23,090 nucleotides of DNA from Desulfobulbaceae bacterium (GCA_003557565.1 PWOG01000256.1:1-23090), one strand, 5' to 3'; counted from the first letter of the stretch, positions 14,584 to 21,904 are shown. Notes: a model not told the origin generated them from the sequence alone. Made by a program: numbers and translations.

Positions 14584-15666
14584 ATGCCCGATCGTATTTT
14601 CAACTTCAGCCCGGGGCCCGGCACCATGCCGCCGGAGGTCCTGGCCCAGGCCGCCCGTGATATCGTCAATTACCAGGATCGGGGCATGGGCATCATCGAG
14701 ATGAGCCATCGTTCCAAAGATTTCATGGCGATCACCGCAGAGGCCGAACAACTGCTCCGGGAACTGATGGACATCCCGAACAATTACAAAGTGCTGTTTC
14801 TCCAGGGCGGCGCTTCCACCCAGTTCGCCATGGTCCCCATGAACCTGCTGGGTCCGGGCAAGAAGGCCTGCTATCTCAACACCGGGGTATGGGCCAAAAA
14901 GGCGATCAAGGAAGCCAAGCTCTTTGGTGACATCGATGTTGCCTACTCCAGCGAGGCCGATGTTTACAATCATCTCCCGGCCGAGGGTGACTACCAGGTC
15001 GATCCCGCCGCCGAGTATCTTTATTTCGTGTCCAACAATACCATTTACGGCACCCAATTCCACAGCTTTCCCGCCGCCCAGGTACCCCTGGTCTGCGATA
15101 TGTCCTCGGATATCCTCTCCCGGCCTTTCGACATCCGCCCCTTTGGTGTGGTTTTCGCCGGGGCCCAGAAAAACATGGGTCCGGCCGGGGTGACCACGGT
15201 GATCATCCGCGAGGATCTGCTGGACCGGGCCCCGGAAAACCTGCCCACCATGTTCAAGTACCGCACCCACGCCGACAATGGCTCGATGTTCAATACCCCG
15301 CCCTGCTTCGCCATTTACACCGTGGGCCTGGTCCTCAAGTGGATCAAGAAGCTGGGCGGCCTGGCGGCCATGGAGCGGATCAACCGGGAAAAGGCCGCCC
15401 TGCTTTACGACGCCATCGACCGTCTGGACTTTTACCGGGGCCATGCCCGTACTGAGTGCCGCTCCATGATGAACGTCCCCTTCAACCTGCCCACCCCGGA
15501 ACTGGAGGCCAAGTTTATCGAGGAAGCCACCGCCCGGGGGCTGGACGGCCTCAAGGGTCATCGTTCGGTGGGCGGTTGCCGGGCCTCCATCTACAACGCC
15601 TTCCCCCGCGAAGGAGTGGAAAAACTGGTGGAATTAATGGAAGAGTTCGCCCGGAAAAACGGCTAA
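14584..15666 (+). CDS. serC: Phosphoserine aminotransferase
   Basis: 360-aa class-V PLP aminotransferase that converts 3-phosphohydroxypyruvate and glutamate to phosphoserine, the second step of serine synthesis; it can also serve pyridoxal phosphate synthesis. The start NFSPGPGTMPPEVL, the active-site segment LQGGASTQFAMVPMNLL (residues 73-89), and FAGAQKNMGPAG with the PLP-binding Lys196 are clear, and GHRSVGGCRASIYNAF near the C-terminus is the SerC signature. The length is normal. The ATG at 14584 is chosen because TAAGGAGA lies eight bases upstream and the protein then begins as in other SerC proteins; the upstream in-frame extension runs back into a hairpin. It starts a plus-strand series with the radical SAM gene (27-base gap) and rlmN. 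Confidence 0.96.
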   Translation: MPDRIFNFSPGPGTMPPEVLAQAARDIVNYQDRGMGIIEMSHRSKDFMAITAEAEQLLRELMDIPNNYKVLFLQGGASTQFAMVPMNLLGPGKKACYLNTGVWAKKAIKEAKLFGDIDVAYSSEADVYNHLPAEGDYQVDPAAEYLYFVSNNTIYGTQFHSFPAAQVPLVCDMSSDILSRPFDIRPFGVVFAGAQKNMGPAGVTTVIIREDLLDRAPENLPTMFKYRTHADNGSMFNTPPCFAIYTVGLVLKWIKKLGGLAAMERINREKAALLYDAIDRLDFYRGHARTECRSMMNVPFNLPTPELEAKFIEEATARGLDGLKGHRSVGGCRASIYNAFPREGVEKLVELMEEFARKNG

Positions 15667-15693
15667 ACTCGTAAAAACCAGTATCCGGTAATC

Positions 15694-16566
15694 ATGGATT
15701 ATCAAGGTGCCCATCTCATCCGGCAGCCCAGCGAGGCCGGCAGTATTATCCTTCAGGTGACGGTGGGCTGCTCCCACAATCGCTGTACCTTTTGCGGAAC
15801 CTACAAAGAGGAGCAATTCCGCCGCAAAGACGAGGCGATCATCGCGGCCGACCTGGACTTCGCCGCCCGTTACTGCCGCCGCCAGACCCGGATCTTCCTG
15901 GCCGACGGCGACGTGCTGATCCTTCCCCAGCACCGCCTGCGCCGGCTGCTGCTGGATATCAAGGAAAAACTGCCCTGGGTGAAAAGGGTCAGTCTGTACG
16001 CCAACGCCAGGGCGATCCGCAGCAAAAGCCCCCAGGACCTGGATGAGCTGGCTGCCCTTGGCCTGGACCGGGTTTATATGGGCCTGGAAAGCGGCCATGA
16101 CCCCACCCTGGAGGCCATTTGCAAGGGCAGCGATGCCGCCGGCCTCATCGCCGCCGGCCGGGCCGTGCGCCGGGCCGGCCTGTTTTTGTCGGCTACCGCC
16201 CTGCTGGGAATTGCCGGCGCTGAGCATTCACCAGCCCACGCCGAGGCCACCGGCCGGGTACTGGCGGCCATGGGGCCCAACCAGGTGGGCATCCTCACCC
16301 TGATGCTGCTGCCCGGTACCCCTCTGGAGGAAGATGCCCGCCGTGGCCGCTTCATCCTCCCCGACCAGGCCGGCCTGCTCGAGGAACTGCGTCTGATGAT
16401 AGCAAACATGGGTGATTTGCGTTGCCAGGTGCAAAGCAACCACCCGTCCAATTATCTGGAAATCAACGCCCGGCTCCCCAAAGACCGGGACAAGGTATTG
16501 GCCGATATCCAGCGGGCCCTGGCCGGGGAAACCCGCCTGCGCCCGGACCGACTGCGGGCCTTGTAA
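15694..16566 (+). CDS. Radical SAM protein with C-x4-C-x2-C cluster motif
   Basis: 290-aa radical SAM protein (COG1032-like style). The cluster motif reads CSHNRCTFC, giving Cys26, Cys31 and Cys34, a spacing of C-x4-C-x2-C instead of the usual C-x3-C-x2-C. Further radical SAM features are LADGDVLILP near 69, the strand YANARAI, and MGLESGHDPTLEAICKG near 130-146, the glycine-rich and ribose-contact regions. There is no B12-binding or TRAM domain and no extra cysteine cluster. I recall a broad family of such proteins in anaerobes with no assigned substrate. It sits between serC and rlmN with gaps of 27 and 8 bases, so it is probably in one operon with them. Function unknown; the family assignment is secure. 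Confidence 0.82.
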   Translation: MDYQGAHLIRQPSEAGSIILQVTVGCSHNRCTFCGTYKEEQFRRKDEAIIAADLDFAARYCRRQTRIFLADGDVLILPQHRLRRLLLDIKEKLPWVKRVSLYANARAIRSKSPQDLDELAALGLDRVYMGLESGHDPTLEAICKGSDAAGLIAAGRAVRRAGLFLSATALLGIAGAEHSPAHAEATGRVLAAMGPNQVGILTLMLLPGTPLEEDARRGRFILPDQAGLLEELRLMIANMGDLRCQVQSNHPSNYLEINARLPKDRDKVLADIQRALAGETRLRPDRLRAL

Positions 16567-16574
16567 GGAAGCAA

Positions 16575-17660
16575 ATGGAAAAAGTTGATTTAAAGAACCT
16601 GACCCTGCCCGAACTTACCGCCTGGGTGGAAGGTCTGGGACTTAAACCCTTCCGGGCCCGGCAGATCTTTGCCTGGATCCATCGTCCGGACTTCACCGGC
16701 TTTGACCAGATGACCGACATCGCCAAACATGTCCGGGCTCTGCTGGCGGAAAAGGCCCGGCTCAGCCGGTTGGAACCGGCCCGGGTGGAACACTCCACCG
16801 ACGGCACGGTCAAGTTCGCCTTTAACCTGGAAGACGGCCACGTCATAGAAAGCGTGCTGATTCCTGAAGATGACCGTCATACACTGTGTGTTTCCTCGCA
16901 GGTGGGCTGCGCCATGGGCTGCAATTTCTGCCTCACCGGCACCATGGGCTTTATCCGCAACCTGACGGCGGCGGAGATCATCGGCCAGGTGGACGCCGCC
17001 ATCCGGCTGCGGATGGCGGCAAGCCAGCAACAGCAAATGGACGGATGGCAAACGCAAGGCGCCCCCCGGTGGATCAACAACCTGGTGTTCATGGGCATGG
17101 GCGAGCCTCTGCTCAACTTCGACAATCTGCTTAAGGCCATCAATATCCTGATGGAACAGCGGGGCCACGATTTCTCCGGCCGCCGGATCACCGTTTCCAC
17201 CTGTGGCATTGTCCCCAAAATGAAGCAGCTGGGCCAGCAGGTGCCGGTCAACCTGGCGGTTTCCCTGCACGCCGTCGAGGATGAAATCCGCGACCAGCTC
17301 ATGCCCGTCAACAAAACTTATCCCGTGGATGAACTGCTGCGGGCCTGCCGGGAATACCCCCTGCCGCCGCGCCGGCGGATCATGATCGAGTATGTGATGA
17401 TCAAAGGCCTTAACGACTCACCCGCCCAGGCCCGGCTGCTGGTCAAAAAACTGCACGGTATCCGCTGCAAGATCAATATCCTGCCCTACAACGAAAATCC
17501 GGATTTTCCCTACCAACGCCCCGATGATGAAACGGTGGAAAATTTCCGGCAGATCCTGCGCCGGGCCGGGCACACCACCCTGCTGCGCCACAGCCGGGGG
17601 GCGGATATTTCCGCCGCCTGCGGCCAGCTGGCCGCCCAAAGCGGGGTAGAGGCCACGTAA
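16575..17660 (+). CDS. rlmN: Dual-specificity 23S rRNA (A2503)/tRNA (A37) C2-methyltransferase
   Basis: 361-aa radical SAM methyltransferase that methylates C2 of A2503 in 23S rRNA and of A37 in some tRNAs. The cluster motif is CAMGCNFC (Cys112, Cys116, Cys119); the mechanism-specific cysteines are Cys105 in TLCVSSQVGC and Cys349 in the C-terminal RGADISAACGQL. Also present: FMGMGEPLLNFDN, ISVSTCGIVP-type segment ITVSTCGIVPKM, and NLAVSLHA. The chloramphenicol-resistance relative Cfr is less likely given the housekeeping context and the RlmN-type sequence. ATG 16575 is used because AAGGAAG lies four bases before it; a longer reading frame upstream overlaps the radical SAM gene. The stop codon TAA is part of the GTAA that begins repeat copy C. 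Confidence 0.94.
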   Translation: MEKVDLKNLTLPELTAWVEGLGLKPFRARQIFAWIHRPDFTGFDQMTDIAKHVRALLAEKARLSRLEPARVEHSTDGTVKFAFNLEDGHVIESVLIPEDDRHTLCVSSQVGCAMGCNFCLTGTMGFIRNLTAAEIIGQVDAAIRLRMAASQQQQMDGWQTQGAPRWINNLVFMGMGEPLLNFDNLLKAINILMEQRGHDFSGRRITVSTCGIVPKMKQLGQQVPVNLAVSLHAVEDEIRDQLMPVNKTYPVDELLRACREYPLPPRRRIMIEYVMIKGLNDSPAQARLLVKKLHGIRCKINILPYNENPDFPYQRPDDETVENFRQILRRAGHTTLLRHSRGADISAACGQLAAQSGVEAT

Positions 17661-17711
17661 CCGATCACGGGGCGAGCGCAAGAACCGGGCCGGTAAGCGT
17701 TCATCAACACC
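17657..17711 (+). repeat. Dispersed intergenic repeat, copy C (two-box form)
   Basis: GTAACCGATCACGGGG at 17657-17672 and GTAAGCGTTCATCAACACC at 17693-17711, separated by a short spacer ending in CCGGGCCG. The two boxes and the GGCC before the second box follow the order seen in copies A and B. The first box overlaps the rlmN stop codon; the second ends next to the cobT promoter. Confidence 0.5.
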
Positions 17712-17720
17712 AACAAATGT

Positions 17721-17729
17721 TGATATAAT
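17721..17729 (+). promoter_or_regulatory. Extended -10 promoter for the cobalamin riboswitch-cobT unit
   Basis: TGATATAAT is a perfect extended -10 (TGnTATAAT) about 55 bases upstream of the riboswitch. No good -35 is present, as is common with extended -10 promoters. The inverted repeat TCAACA (17704-17709) / TGTTGA (17718-17723) overlaps its upstream edge. A second weaker option uses TTGGTC at 17729-17734 and a -10 near 17752. Confidence 0.5.
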
Positions 17730-17781
17730 TGGTCACAAAACAGTTGCAATATTGATACAGGCGGCTAAAGTTTGCCGCGTA

Positions 17782-17947
17782 ACGCCATGGGGTGCCCCCG
17801 TCTACCGGCCGGGGGAGAATAGGAAATCGGGTGCAAATCCCGAGCGGTCCCGCCGCTGTAAACGGGGAGCGATTCCGAAACCAAGCCACTGTGCATCGGC
17901 ACGGGAAGGCCCGGAGGAGCGTCGATCCGTAAGCCAGAAGGCCTGCC
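17782..17947 (+). ncRNA. Cobalamin (AdoCbl-type) riboswitch aptamer
   Basis: The conserved core is clear: GGTGCCCCC at 17791-17799, AGGAAATCGGGTGCAAATCC at 17821-17840, GAGCGGTCCCGCCGCTGTAA at 17842-17861, the B12 box AAGCCACTG at 17883-17891, GGGAAGGC at 17903-17910, and the closing AAGCCAGAAGGCCTGCC at 17931-17947. These blocks match the order and spacing of the RF00174-type aptamer. It lies between an extended -10 promoter and an intrinsic terminator ahead of cobT, so it should repress cobT when cobalamin is plentiful. The exact 5' boundary is approximate. Confidence 0.93.
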
Positions 17948-17993
17948 CCCTGGTCACATAAGAAAAAAATCCCGCCAGGACCGGGGTTTTGTT

Positions 17994-18073
17994 CTGGAGA
18001 TGATGGCAAAGTCTCCAGCCCCCAGCGGATTGGGCGAAAGCCCCGTCCGCCGCAGCGGCTGGAGGCTTTTTTT
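17994..18073 (+). terminator. Riboswitch expression platform: antiterminator/terminator
   Basis: Terminator: CTCCAGCC (18013-18020) pairs with GGCTGGAG (18057-18064), enclosing GCGGA/TCCGC and GGGC-GAAA-GCCC with a GNRA-type tetraloop, then seven T at 18067-18073. Alternative: CTGGAGA (17994-18000) pairs with TCTCCAG (18012-18018), which uses the same 5' arm and would prevent the terminator. This is a classic transcriptional off-switch layout, 50 bases before the cobT start. Confidence 0.85.
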
Positions 18074-18122
18074 GTTCAGGGCCTGGGCCGCGGCGGTAAA
18101 ATTACCCCGAGGAACCAAAACG

Positions 18123-19235
18123 ATGGCGCCAACAGTTGACCAGCAACAGGAGACGACAACAACCACCGGCAATTTTTCCAGCGACGATCTCAAGGCCCTG
18201 TGCCGGGCCATCGAACCGGAAGACGCCGCCATCCGGCAACAGGCCCAGGCCCGGCTGGACAATTTGACCAAACCCCGGGGCAGCCTGGGTAAGCTGGAAA
18301 TGCTGGCAGCCCGGACCTGCGCCATCACCGGCCGGCTGGACTGCCACTTATCACGAAAAGTCATTCTTACCTTTGCCGCCGACCACGGAGTAACCGAAGA
18401 AGGAGTCAGCATCTTCCCCCCCGAGGTCACCTGCCAGATGATCCACAATTTTCTCGGCGGCGGCGCCGGGGTCAATGTCCTGGCCCGCCACGCGGGAGCG
18501 GAAGTGCGGGTGATCGACGTGGGCGCCGCCGGCGACGTGGAGGCTCCCGGCCTGATCAAGCGCAAGGTCCGTCCGGGAACCGCCAATATCGCCAAGGGAC
18601 CGGCCATGAGCGAGGATGAGGCCCTGGCCGCCATCAGGGTCGGCATCGATTCGGCCCGGGATGCCATCGCCGACGGGGCCGGCATCCTGGGCACCGGCGA
18701 GATGGGCATCGGCAACACCACTCCCTCCGCCGCATTGTTCGCCGCCCTGCTGCCGGTTCCCGTCGGCCAGGTCACCGGTCTTGGCACCGGCCTTGACGAA
18801 CGGGCCCGGCAACACAAGGTCCGGGTTATCGAACAGGCCCTGGCGGTCAACCAAGCCCGTCTGGCCCGCCCGCTGACCGCCCTGGCGGCGGTGGGCGGCC
18901 TGGAAATCGCCGCCATCTGCGGGGTGATCCTGGAGGCGGCGAAAAGCCGGGTGCCGGTGGTGGTGGACGGCTTCATCTCCAGCGCCGGGGCCCTGGCGGC
19001 CATGCGGCTCCAGCCCCTGGCCCGGGATTACTGTTTTTTCAGTCACATGTCCGCCGAACAGGGGCATAAAATATTCTTTGCGGAAATGGAGTTGGAACCC
19101 CTGTTGCACCTGGACCTGCGCCTGGGAGAGGGCACCGGCGCCGCCCTGGCCATGGGCCTGATGGAGGCCGGCCTGAAAATCATGAACGAAATGGCCACCT
19201 TCGACGAAGCCGGAGTCAGCCCGAGCGAAAACTGA
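18123..19235 (+). CDS. cobT: Nicotinate-nucleotide-dimethylbenzimidazole phosphoribosyltransferase
   Basis: 370-aa enzyme that activates the cobalamin lower ligand: it moves ribose phosphate from nicotinate mononucleotide to 5,6-dimethylbenzimidazole (or another base), giving alpha-ribazole phosphate. Family segments seen: TKPRGSLGKLE, FAADHGVTEEGVSIFPPEVT, FLGGGAGVNVLARHAGAEV, GEMGIGNTTPSAALFAALL, and the C-terminal LGEGTGAALAMGLMEA with the likely catalytic Glu336 (Glu317 in the Salmonella enzyme). Start at 18123, with GAGGAA upstream; an in-frame ATG at 18000 would place the riboswitch terminator inside the gene. It is the only cobalamin gene in the window, controlled by its own B12 riboswitch, and is followed by convergent ung. 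Confidence 0.95.
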   Translation: MAPTVDQQQETTTTTGNFSSDDLKALCRAIEPEDAAIRQQAQARLDNLTKPRGSLGKLEMLAARTCAITGRLDCHLSRKVILTFAADHGVTEEGVSIFPPEVTCQMIHNFLGGGAGVNVLARHAGAEVRVIDVGAAGDVEAPGLIKRKVRPGTANIAKGPAMSEDEALAAIRVGIDSARDAIADGAGILGTGEMGIGNTTPSAALFAALLPVPVGQVTGLGTGLDERARQHKVRVIEQALAVNQARLARPLTALAAVGGLEIAAICGVILEAAKSRVPVVVDGFISSAGALAAMRLQPLARDYCFFSHMSAEQGHKIFFAEMELEPLLHLDLRLGEGTGAALAMGLMEAGLKIMNEMATFDEAGVSPSEN

Positions 19236-19242
19236 GCCAAAC

Positions 19243-19268
19243 GCCGGGGTGCAAGAAACGCCCCCGGC
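19243..19268. terminator. GC-rich hairpin between convergent cobT and ung
   Basis: GCCGGGG (19243-19249) and CCCCGGC (19262-19268) form a strong stem in the 35-base gap between two convergent stop codons. No T-tract follows on either side, so termination is inferred from place only. Confidence 0.35.
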
Positions 19269-19270
19269 CA

Positions 19271-19972
19271 TCACCGGTCGGGATCGGCGGGCAGTTGCCA
19301 GTCAATGGGATCTTTGCCGTGGGCGCTCAGGTATTCGTTGGTCCTGGAGAAGTGGCGGCAGCCGAAAAAGCCCCGGTTAGCCGACATGGGTGAGGGGTGC
19401 GGGGCCTGCAGGACCAGATGACGGTGGCGGTCGATGATGGCCCCCTTTTTTTGGGCATAACTGCCCCAGAGCAGAAAGACCAGGTGCTGGCCCTGTTCGT
19501 TGAGCAGGGCGACAACCCGATCGGTGAAACGTTCCCAACCCTTGCCCTGGTGGGAGCCGGCCCGGCCCTTTTCCACGCTGAGGGTGGCGTTGAGCAGCAA
19601 AACCCCCTGCTCGGCCCAGCTGCGCAGGTAGCCGTGGGACGGCGGGGTGAAGCCCACATCATCGCGGAGTTCCTTGTAAATATTTTGCAGCGAGGGTGGC
19701 ACCCGGTTGCCCGGTCGCACGGAAAAACAGAGTCCGTGGGCCTGGTTGGGGCCATGGTAGGGATCCTGGCCCAGGATCACCACTTTGACCCGGGGAAAGG
19801 GGGTATGGTTCAGGGCGGCAAACATCTCTTTGCCCCGGGGATAGATGGTCTTGCCGGCGGCAAACTGTTCCTCGAGAAATTCCTTTAACTGCTGCATATA
19901 GGGCTGGCAAAATTCCGCCAGCAGCAGTTGCTTCCAGGATTCTTCCAGTTGAATCCGCGATCCATCACTCAT
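19271..19972 (-). CDS. ung: Uracil-DNA glycosylase, family 1
   Basis: 233-aa UDG that excises uracil from DNA, the first step of base-excision repair. The water-activating loop GQDPYHGPNQAHGLCFSV (Asp71 in this numbering), the LLLNATLSV segment with the uracil-binding Asn, and the DNA-intercalating loop HPSPMSANRGFFGCRHF (His192) are all intact, so the enzyme should be active. Length is usual for family 1. The ATG at 19972 is chosen; a TTG at 19999 would add nine residues but lacks a ribosome binding site. Copy D of the dispersed repeat lies 59 bases upstream in the same orientation, in its probable 5' leader. Convergent with cobT. Confidence 0.96.
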   Translation of the reverse strand: MSDGSRIQLEESWKQLLLAEFCQPYMQQLKEFLEEQFAAGKTIYPRGKEMFAALNHTPFPRVKVVILGQDPYHGPNQAHGLCFSVRPGNRVPPSLQNIYKELRDDVGFTPPSHGYLRSWAEQGVLLLNATLSVEKGRAGSHQGKGWERFTDRVVALLNEQGQHLVFLLWGSYAQKKGAIIDRHRHLVLQAPHPSPMSANRGFFGCRHFSRTNEYLSAHGKDPIDWQLPADPDR

Positions 19973-20030
19973 CTTCACCCAGTCCAGGTCTTGCAGCAAA
20001 GCACCGCCGCCATCTTGCCACTCTTTTCTT

Positions 20031-20139
20031 GTAAGCGATCACAGGGCACCGCATCTTGCGGCGATCGGGCCGGCTCACGTACTGATGTACGCTTCGCCGG
20101 CCCGCTCACCACAACCTGCGGCACCCTGTGACCGCTTAC
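20031..20139 (-). repeat. Dispersed intergenic repeat, copy D (full-length hairpin)
   Basis: GTAAGCGATCACAGGG (20031-20046) and CCCTGTGACCGCTTAC (20124-20139) form a 16-bp outer stem with one non-pair. Inner blocks CCGCA/TGCGG and CGGGCCGGC/GCCGGCCCG extend it to nearly the full 109 nt, with GTAC-tgat-GTAC near the tip. Read on the minus strand it aligns end to end with copy B. On that strand five of the imperfect positions become G-U wobbles, whereas on the plus strand they would be A-C. A related box, TGATCACGGGGCC, lies just outside (20158-20146, minus). Confidence 0.75.
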
Positions 20140-20174
20140 CATTTTGGCCCCGTGATCACTTATCTTTTCTTTTA

Positions 20175-20206
20175 TAACCAATCACGAGGCACCCCGTGAT
20201 TGGTTA
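20175..20206. repeat. Short perfect hairpin related to the dispersed repeat
   Basis: TAACCAATCACG (20175-20186) and CGTGATTGGTTA (20195-20206) form a perfect 12-bp stem with an 8-base loop. On the minus strand it begins GGTAACCAATCACGGGGTGC, resembling the family box GTAACCGATCACGGGG. It lies 16 bases after the PP-loop gene stop and could also help end that transcript, though no T-tract follows. Confidence 0.5.
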
Positions 20207-20222
20207 CCTTCTGTTTCCCGGC

Positions 20223-20966
20223 TCACCGGCCCGGCGGGAACACCGCCGCCGCTTCCCGTACCCGGCCATGGAGCTTGTGTTCGATATACTCCCCGGCCTT
20301 GGGAATCATGTCATCAAGATAGTCACCGATCTCCTGCTCCGTGGCGGTGGTCAGGGTCTGGCAGAAGAGGCATTTGCGCTCGCCGCCGCCGGTGGAAGGG
20401 AGACCGAAATCCTCCAGGACATGGCGGGGGATCTGTTCGTCATCGAAGTCCTCATAGACCGGGAAGATGGTACGGATCCCAAAATGTTCCGACAGCCCGG
20501 CGATTTTTTCCATGAAAACCGGGGTCTGCTCCGGATAATAGCTCTGCCGCCGGGCGTAGCCGGTGGCCAGCACCGGCACCAGGTTCTCGACGCAGTAGAT
20601 AATCGCCTTGGTGTGCATGGCCACCTTACAGCCAATGCAGACCAGGTTTTTCCCGTTGTAACGCGGCATCAGCTCCTCAAAGCGATCCAGCCACAGCCCC
20701 TGAAAAAGGCGGCCCATGTCCAGCTCCACCATTTCGGCTTCGGGCAGTTTTTCCGGTTGGGTGCTTTTGGTGGCCAGAATCTCCTGGGCGATATCGAAAC
20801 GCTGGCGGGGAAAATCATGGAAACGACTCATGCCGTTGAGCATGTGCAGCAGATGGATCTTCACCGGTCGGGGCAATTCCGGATGCTGGCCGATGGCGGA
20901 CAGGGCATAAACGGCCAGGGAGTCGGTGCCGCCTGAAAACAGTATGGCAAGCTCTTGTTTTTGCAT
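20223..20966 (-). CDS. PP-loop ATPase-like protein with two cysteine pairs
   Basis: 247-aa soluble protein. The ATP-pyrophosphatase P-loop SGGTDS is at residues 11-16 after a beta strand (LAILF), typical of adenylating enzymes such as TtcA, ThiI, QueC and NadE. Cys110 and Cys113 (VCIGCK) are followed by Cys125 and by VLATGYARRQ, the same arrangement as the CxxC...ATGH region of TtcA/TtuA tRNA thiolases. A second pair Cys199/Cys202 (KCLFCQT) lies near the C-terminus. This suggests metal or Fe-S binding and activation of a substrate, perhaps sulfur transfer to tRNA, but no exact family was recognised. ATG 20966 has GGAG eight bases upstream. It follows the RibD-C-like gene by 42 bases on the same strand. 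Confidence 0.7.
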   Translation of the reverse strand: MQKQELAILFSGGTDSLAVYALSAIGQHPELPRPVKIHLLHMLNGMSRFHDFPRQRFDIAQEILATKSTQPEKLPEAEMVELDMGRLFQGLWLDRFEELMPRYNGKNLVCIGCKVAMHTKAIIYCVENLVPVLATGYARRQSYYPEQTPVFMEKIAGLSEHFGIRTIFPVYEDFDDEQIPRHVLEDFGLPSTGGGERKCLFCQTLTTATEQEIGDYLDDMIPKAGEYIEHKLHGRVREAAAVFPPGR

Positions 20967-21008
20967 CGATTATCTCCAGCGCTTGGTTGTCACCTGGATG
21001 GTCAGCCT

Positions 21009-21674
21009 TTAAACCTGGTCGTCAACACTTTGAGTTAACTTCTTTTTCACCTTGTAGCGGCAGAACAGTTCGCCGTTGATGGAGGGGCGACAGGACAGCA
21101 ACTGCAGATCCAGGAAAGGATCACCCAGGGGCTGATCCCCTTCCAGCAGGGAAAGGGCATGGCGGTCGCCGGATACTTTGGGAGCGACGGTGACCAGGAG
21201 CTCGTCCACCACCCCCTGTTGCAGGGCCACATAGTATAGATGGGCCCCGCCTTCCAGCAGCAGATTTTCCACCCCGCGTTCGGCCAGCTTTTCACAGGCC
21301 ACGGGCAGGCTTAGAGCTCCGTCCTGCTCGGGCAGGGCAATAACTTCGGCCCGTTTACCGGCTTGCCGGGCCAGGTCATCGGCCCTGGAAGCGGCGGTGA
21401 AGATCAGTGGCCGGGGGCCGATTTGAAAAATTTTTCGTTCATCCAGTGGCAGCTTGCCGGAGGCGCTGATCAGGGATCGGATCCGTTCCTTGGGCAGAGC
21501 TCCATCGGGACCCCGCATCTCGGCATCACCTCCACGCAGGGTGCCGGCCCCCAGCAGGCTGGCATCGTGGTTCATCCTGGTTTCCTCAAGAAAACGACGA
21601 TCTTCCCGGCTCCCCATGATACCCGGGGTGATCCGCCCACACAGAGTCATGACCGCAATCAGGCTTACTTTCAT
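21009..21674 (-). CDS. RibD C-terminal/dihydrofolate reductase-like protein
   Basis: 221-aa NAD(P)H-dependent reductase fold of the RibD_C family. Seen: the N-terminal strand MKVSLIAVMTLCGRITPG, HDASLLGAGTLRGGDAEM (nucleotide-binding region), LIFTAAS, and LLLEGGAHLYYVALQQGVVDELLVTVAPKVSGD, the typical EGG-x-VDE signature. There is no deaminase domain, so it is a stand-alone reductase; it could reduce the riboflavin pyrimidine intermediate or an unknown pterin or pyrimidine-like substrate. The ATG at 21674 is chosen because AAGGT lies eight bases upstream and the fold starts there; the longer frame to 21878 adds a basic tail without family features. Probably co-transcribed with the PP-loop gene. 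Confidence 0.8.
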   Translation of the reverse strand: MKVSLIAVMTLCGRITPGIMGSREDRRFLEETRMNHDASLLGAGTLRGGDAEMRGPDGALPKERIRSLISASGKLPLDERKIFQIGPRPLIFTAASRADDLARQAGKRAEVIALPEQDGALSLPVACEKLAERGVENLLLEGGAHLYYVALQQGVVDELLVTVAPKVSGDRHALSLLEGDQPLGDPFLDLQLLSCRPSINGELFCRYKVKKKLTQSVDDQV

Positions 21675-21879
21675 AAAAAGTACCTTAAACCGGCTTGACC
21701 GCCAGCATCGTTCATGTTGTAGCCGTTTTTTTAACCGCCCGGCAGGTTGCTTTTCTTGCCGCCAAAAGGTATCGTCTGGCATCTGATTGACTGAACCACC
21801 CTGCAACCTTAGCAAGAGTTTTTGTGACTGCGCAAGGACAAAAAGCCCGAATTCTGTTAGACTTGCAAAAACCCGCAAA

Positions 21880-21904
21880 CGTTACCTGCCACCGGCCGGT
21901 AACG
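21880..21904. promoter_or_regulatory. Inverted repeat upstream of the ParB-like gene
   Basis: CGTTACC (21880-21886) pairs with GGTAACG (21898-21904), and the inner GCC/GGC extends the stem to ten pairs with one mismatch and a three-base loop. It lies 54 bases before the chosen ParB-like start, in the 283-base divergent region between the RibD-C-like and ParB-like genes. It could be an operator, for instance for the ParB-like protein itself, or a leader hairpin; no T-tract follows. Nothing else definite was seen in this region. Confidence 0.35.

Noticed and set aside
17700..18000. Short coding gene between rlmN and cobT
   Set aside because: Open frames here lie across the riboswitch aptamer, whose conserved blocks explain the sequence; they have no ribosome binding site or recognisable protein.
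17954..19274. Two long minus-strand frames opposite cobT
   Set aside because: One runs through the riboswitch terminator and both mirror cobT codons; composition (Ala/Arg/Ser-rich, or Gly/His/Gln-rich) is that of shadow frames.
20175..20206. Perfect hairpin read as an intrinsic terminator of the PP-loop gene
   Set aside because: No T-tract follows on the minus strand, and its sequence resembles the dispersed repeat, so it is listed as a repeat.
7169..20206. CRISPR array as an explanation for the repeated boxes
   Set aside because: The boxes are scattered over separate intergenic gaps at irregular spacing, they vary in sequence, and no cas genes are present.
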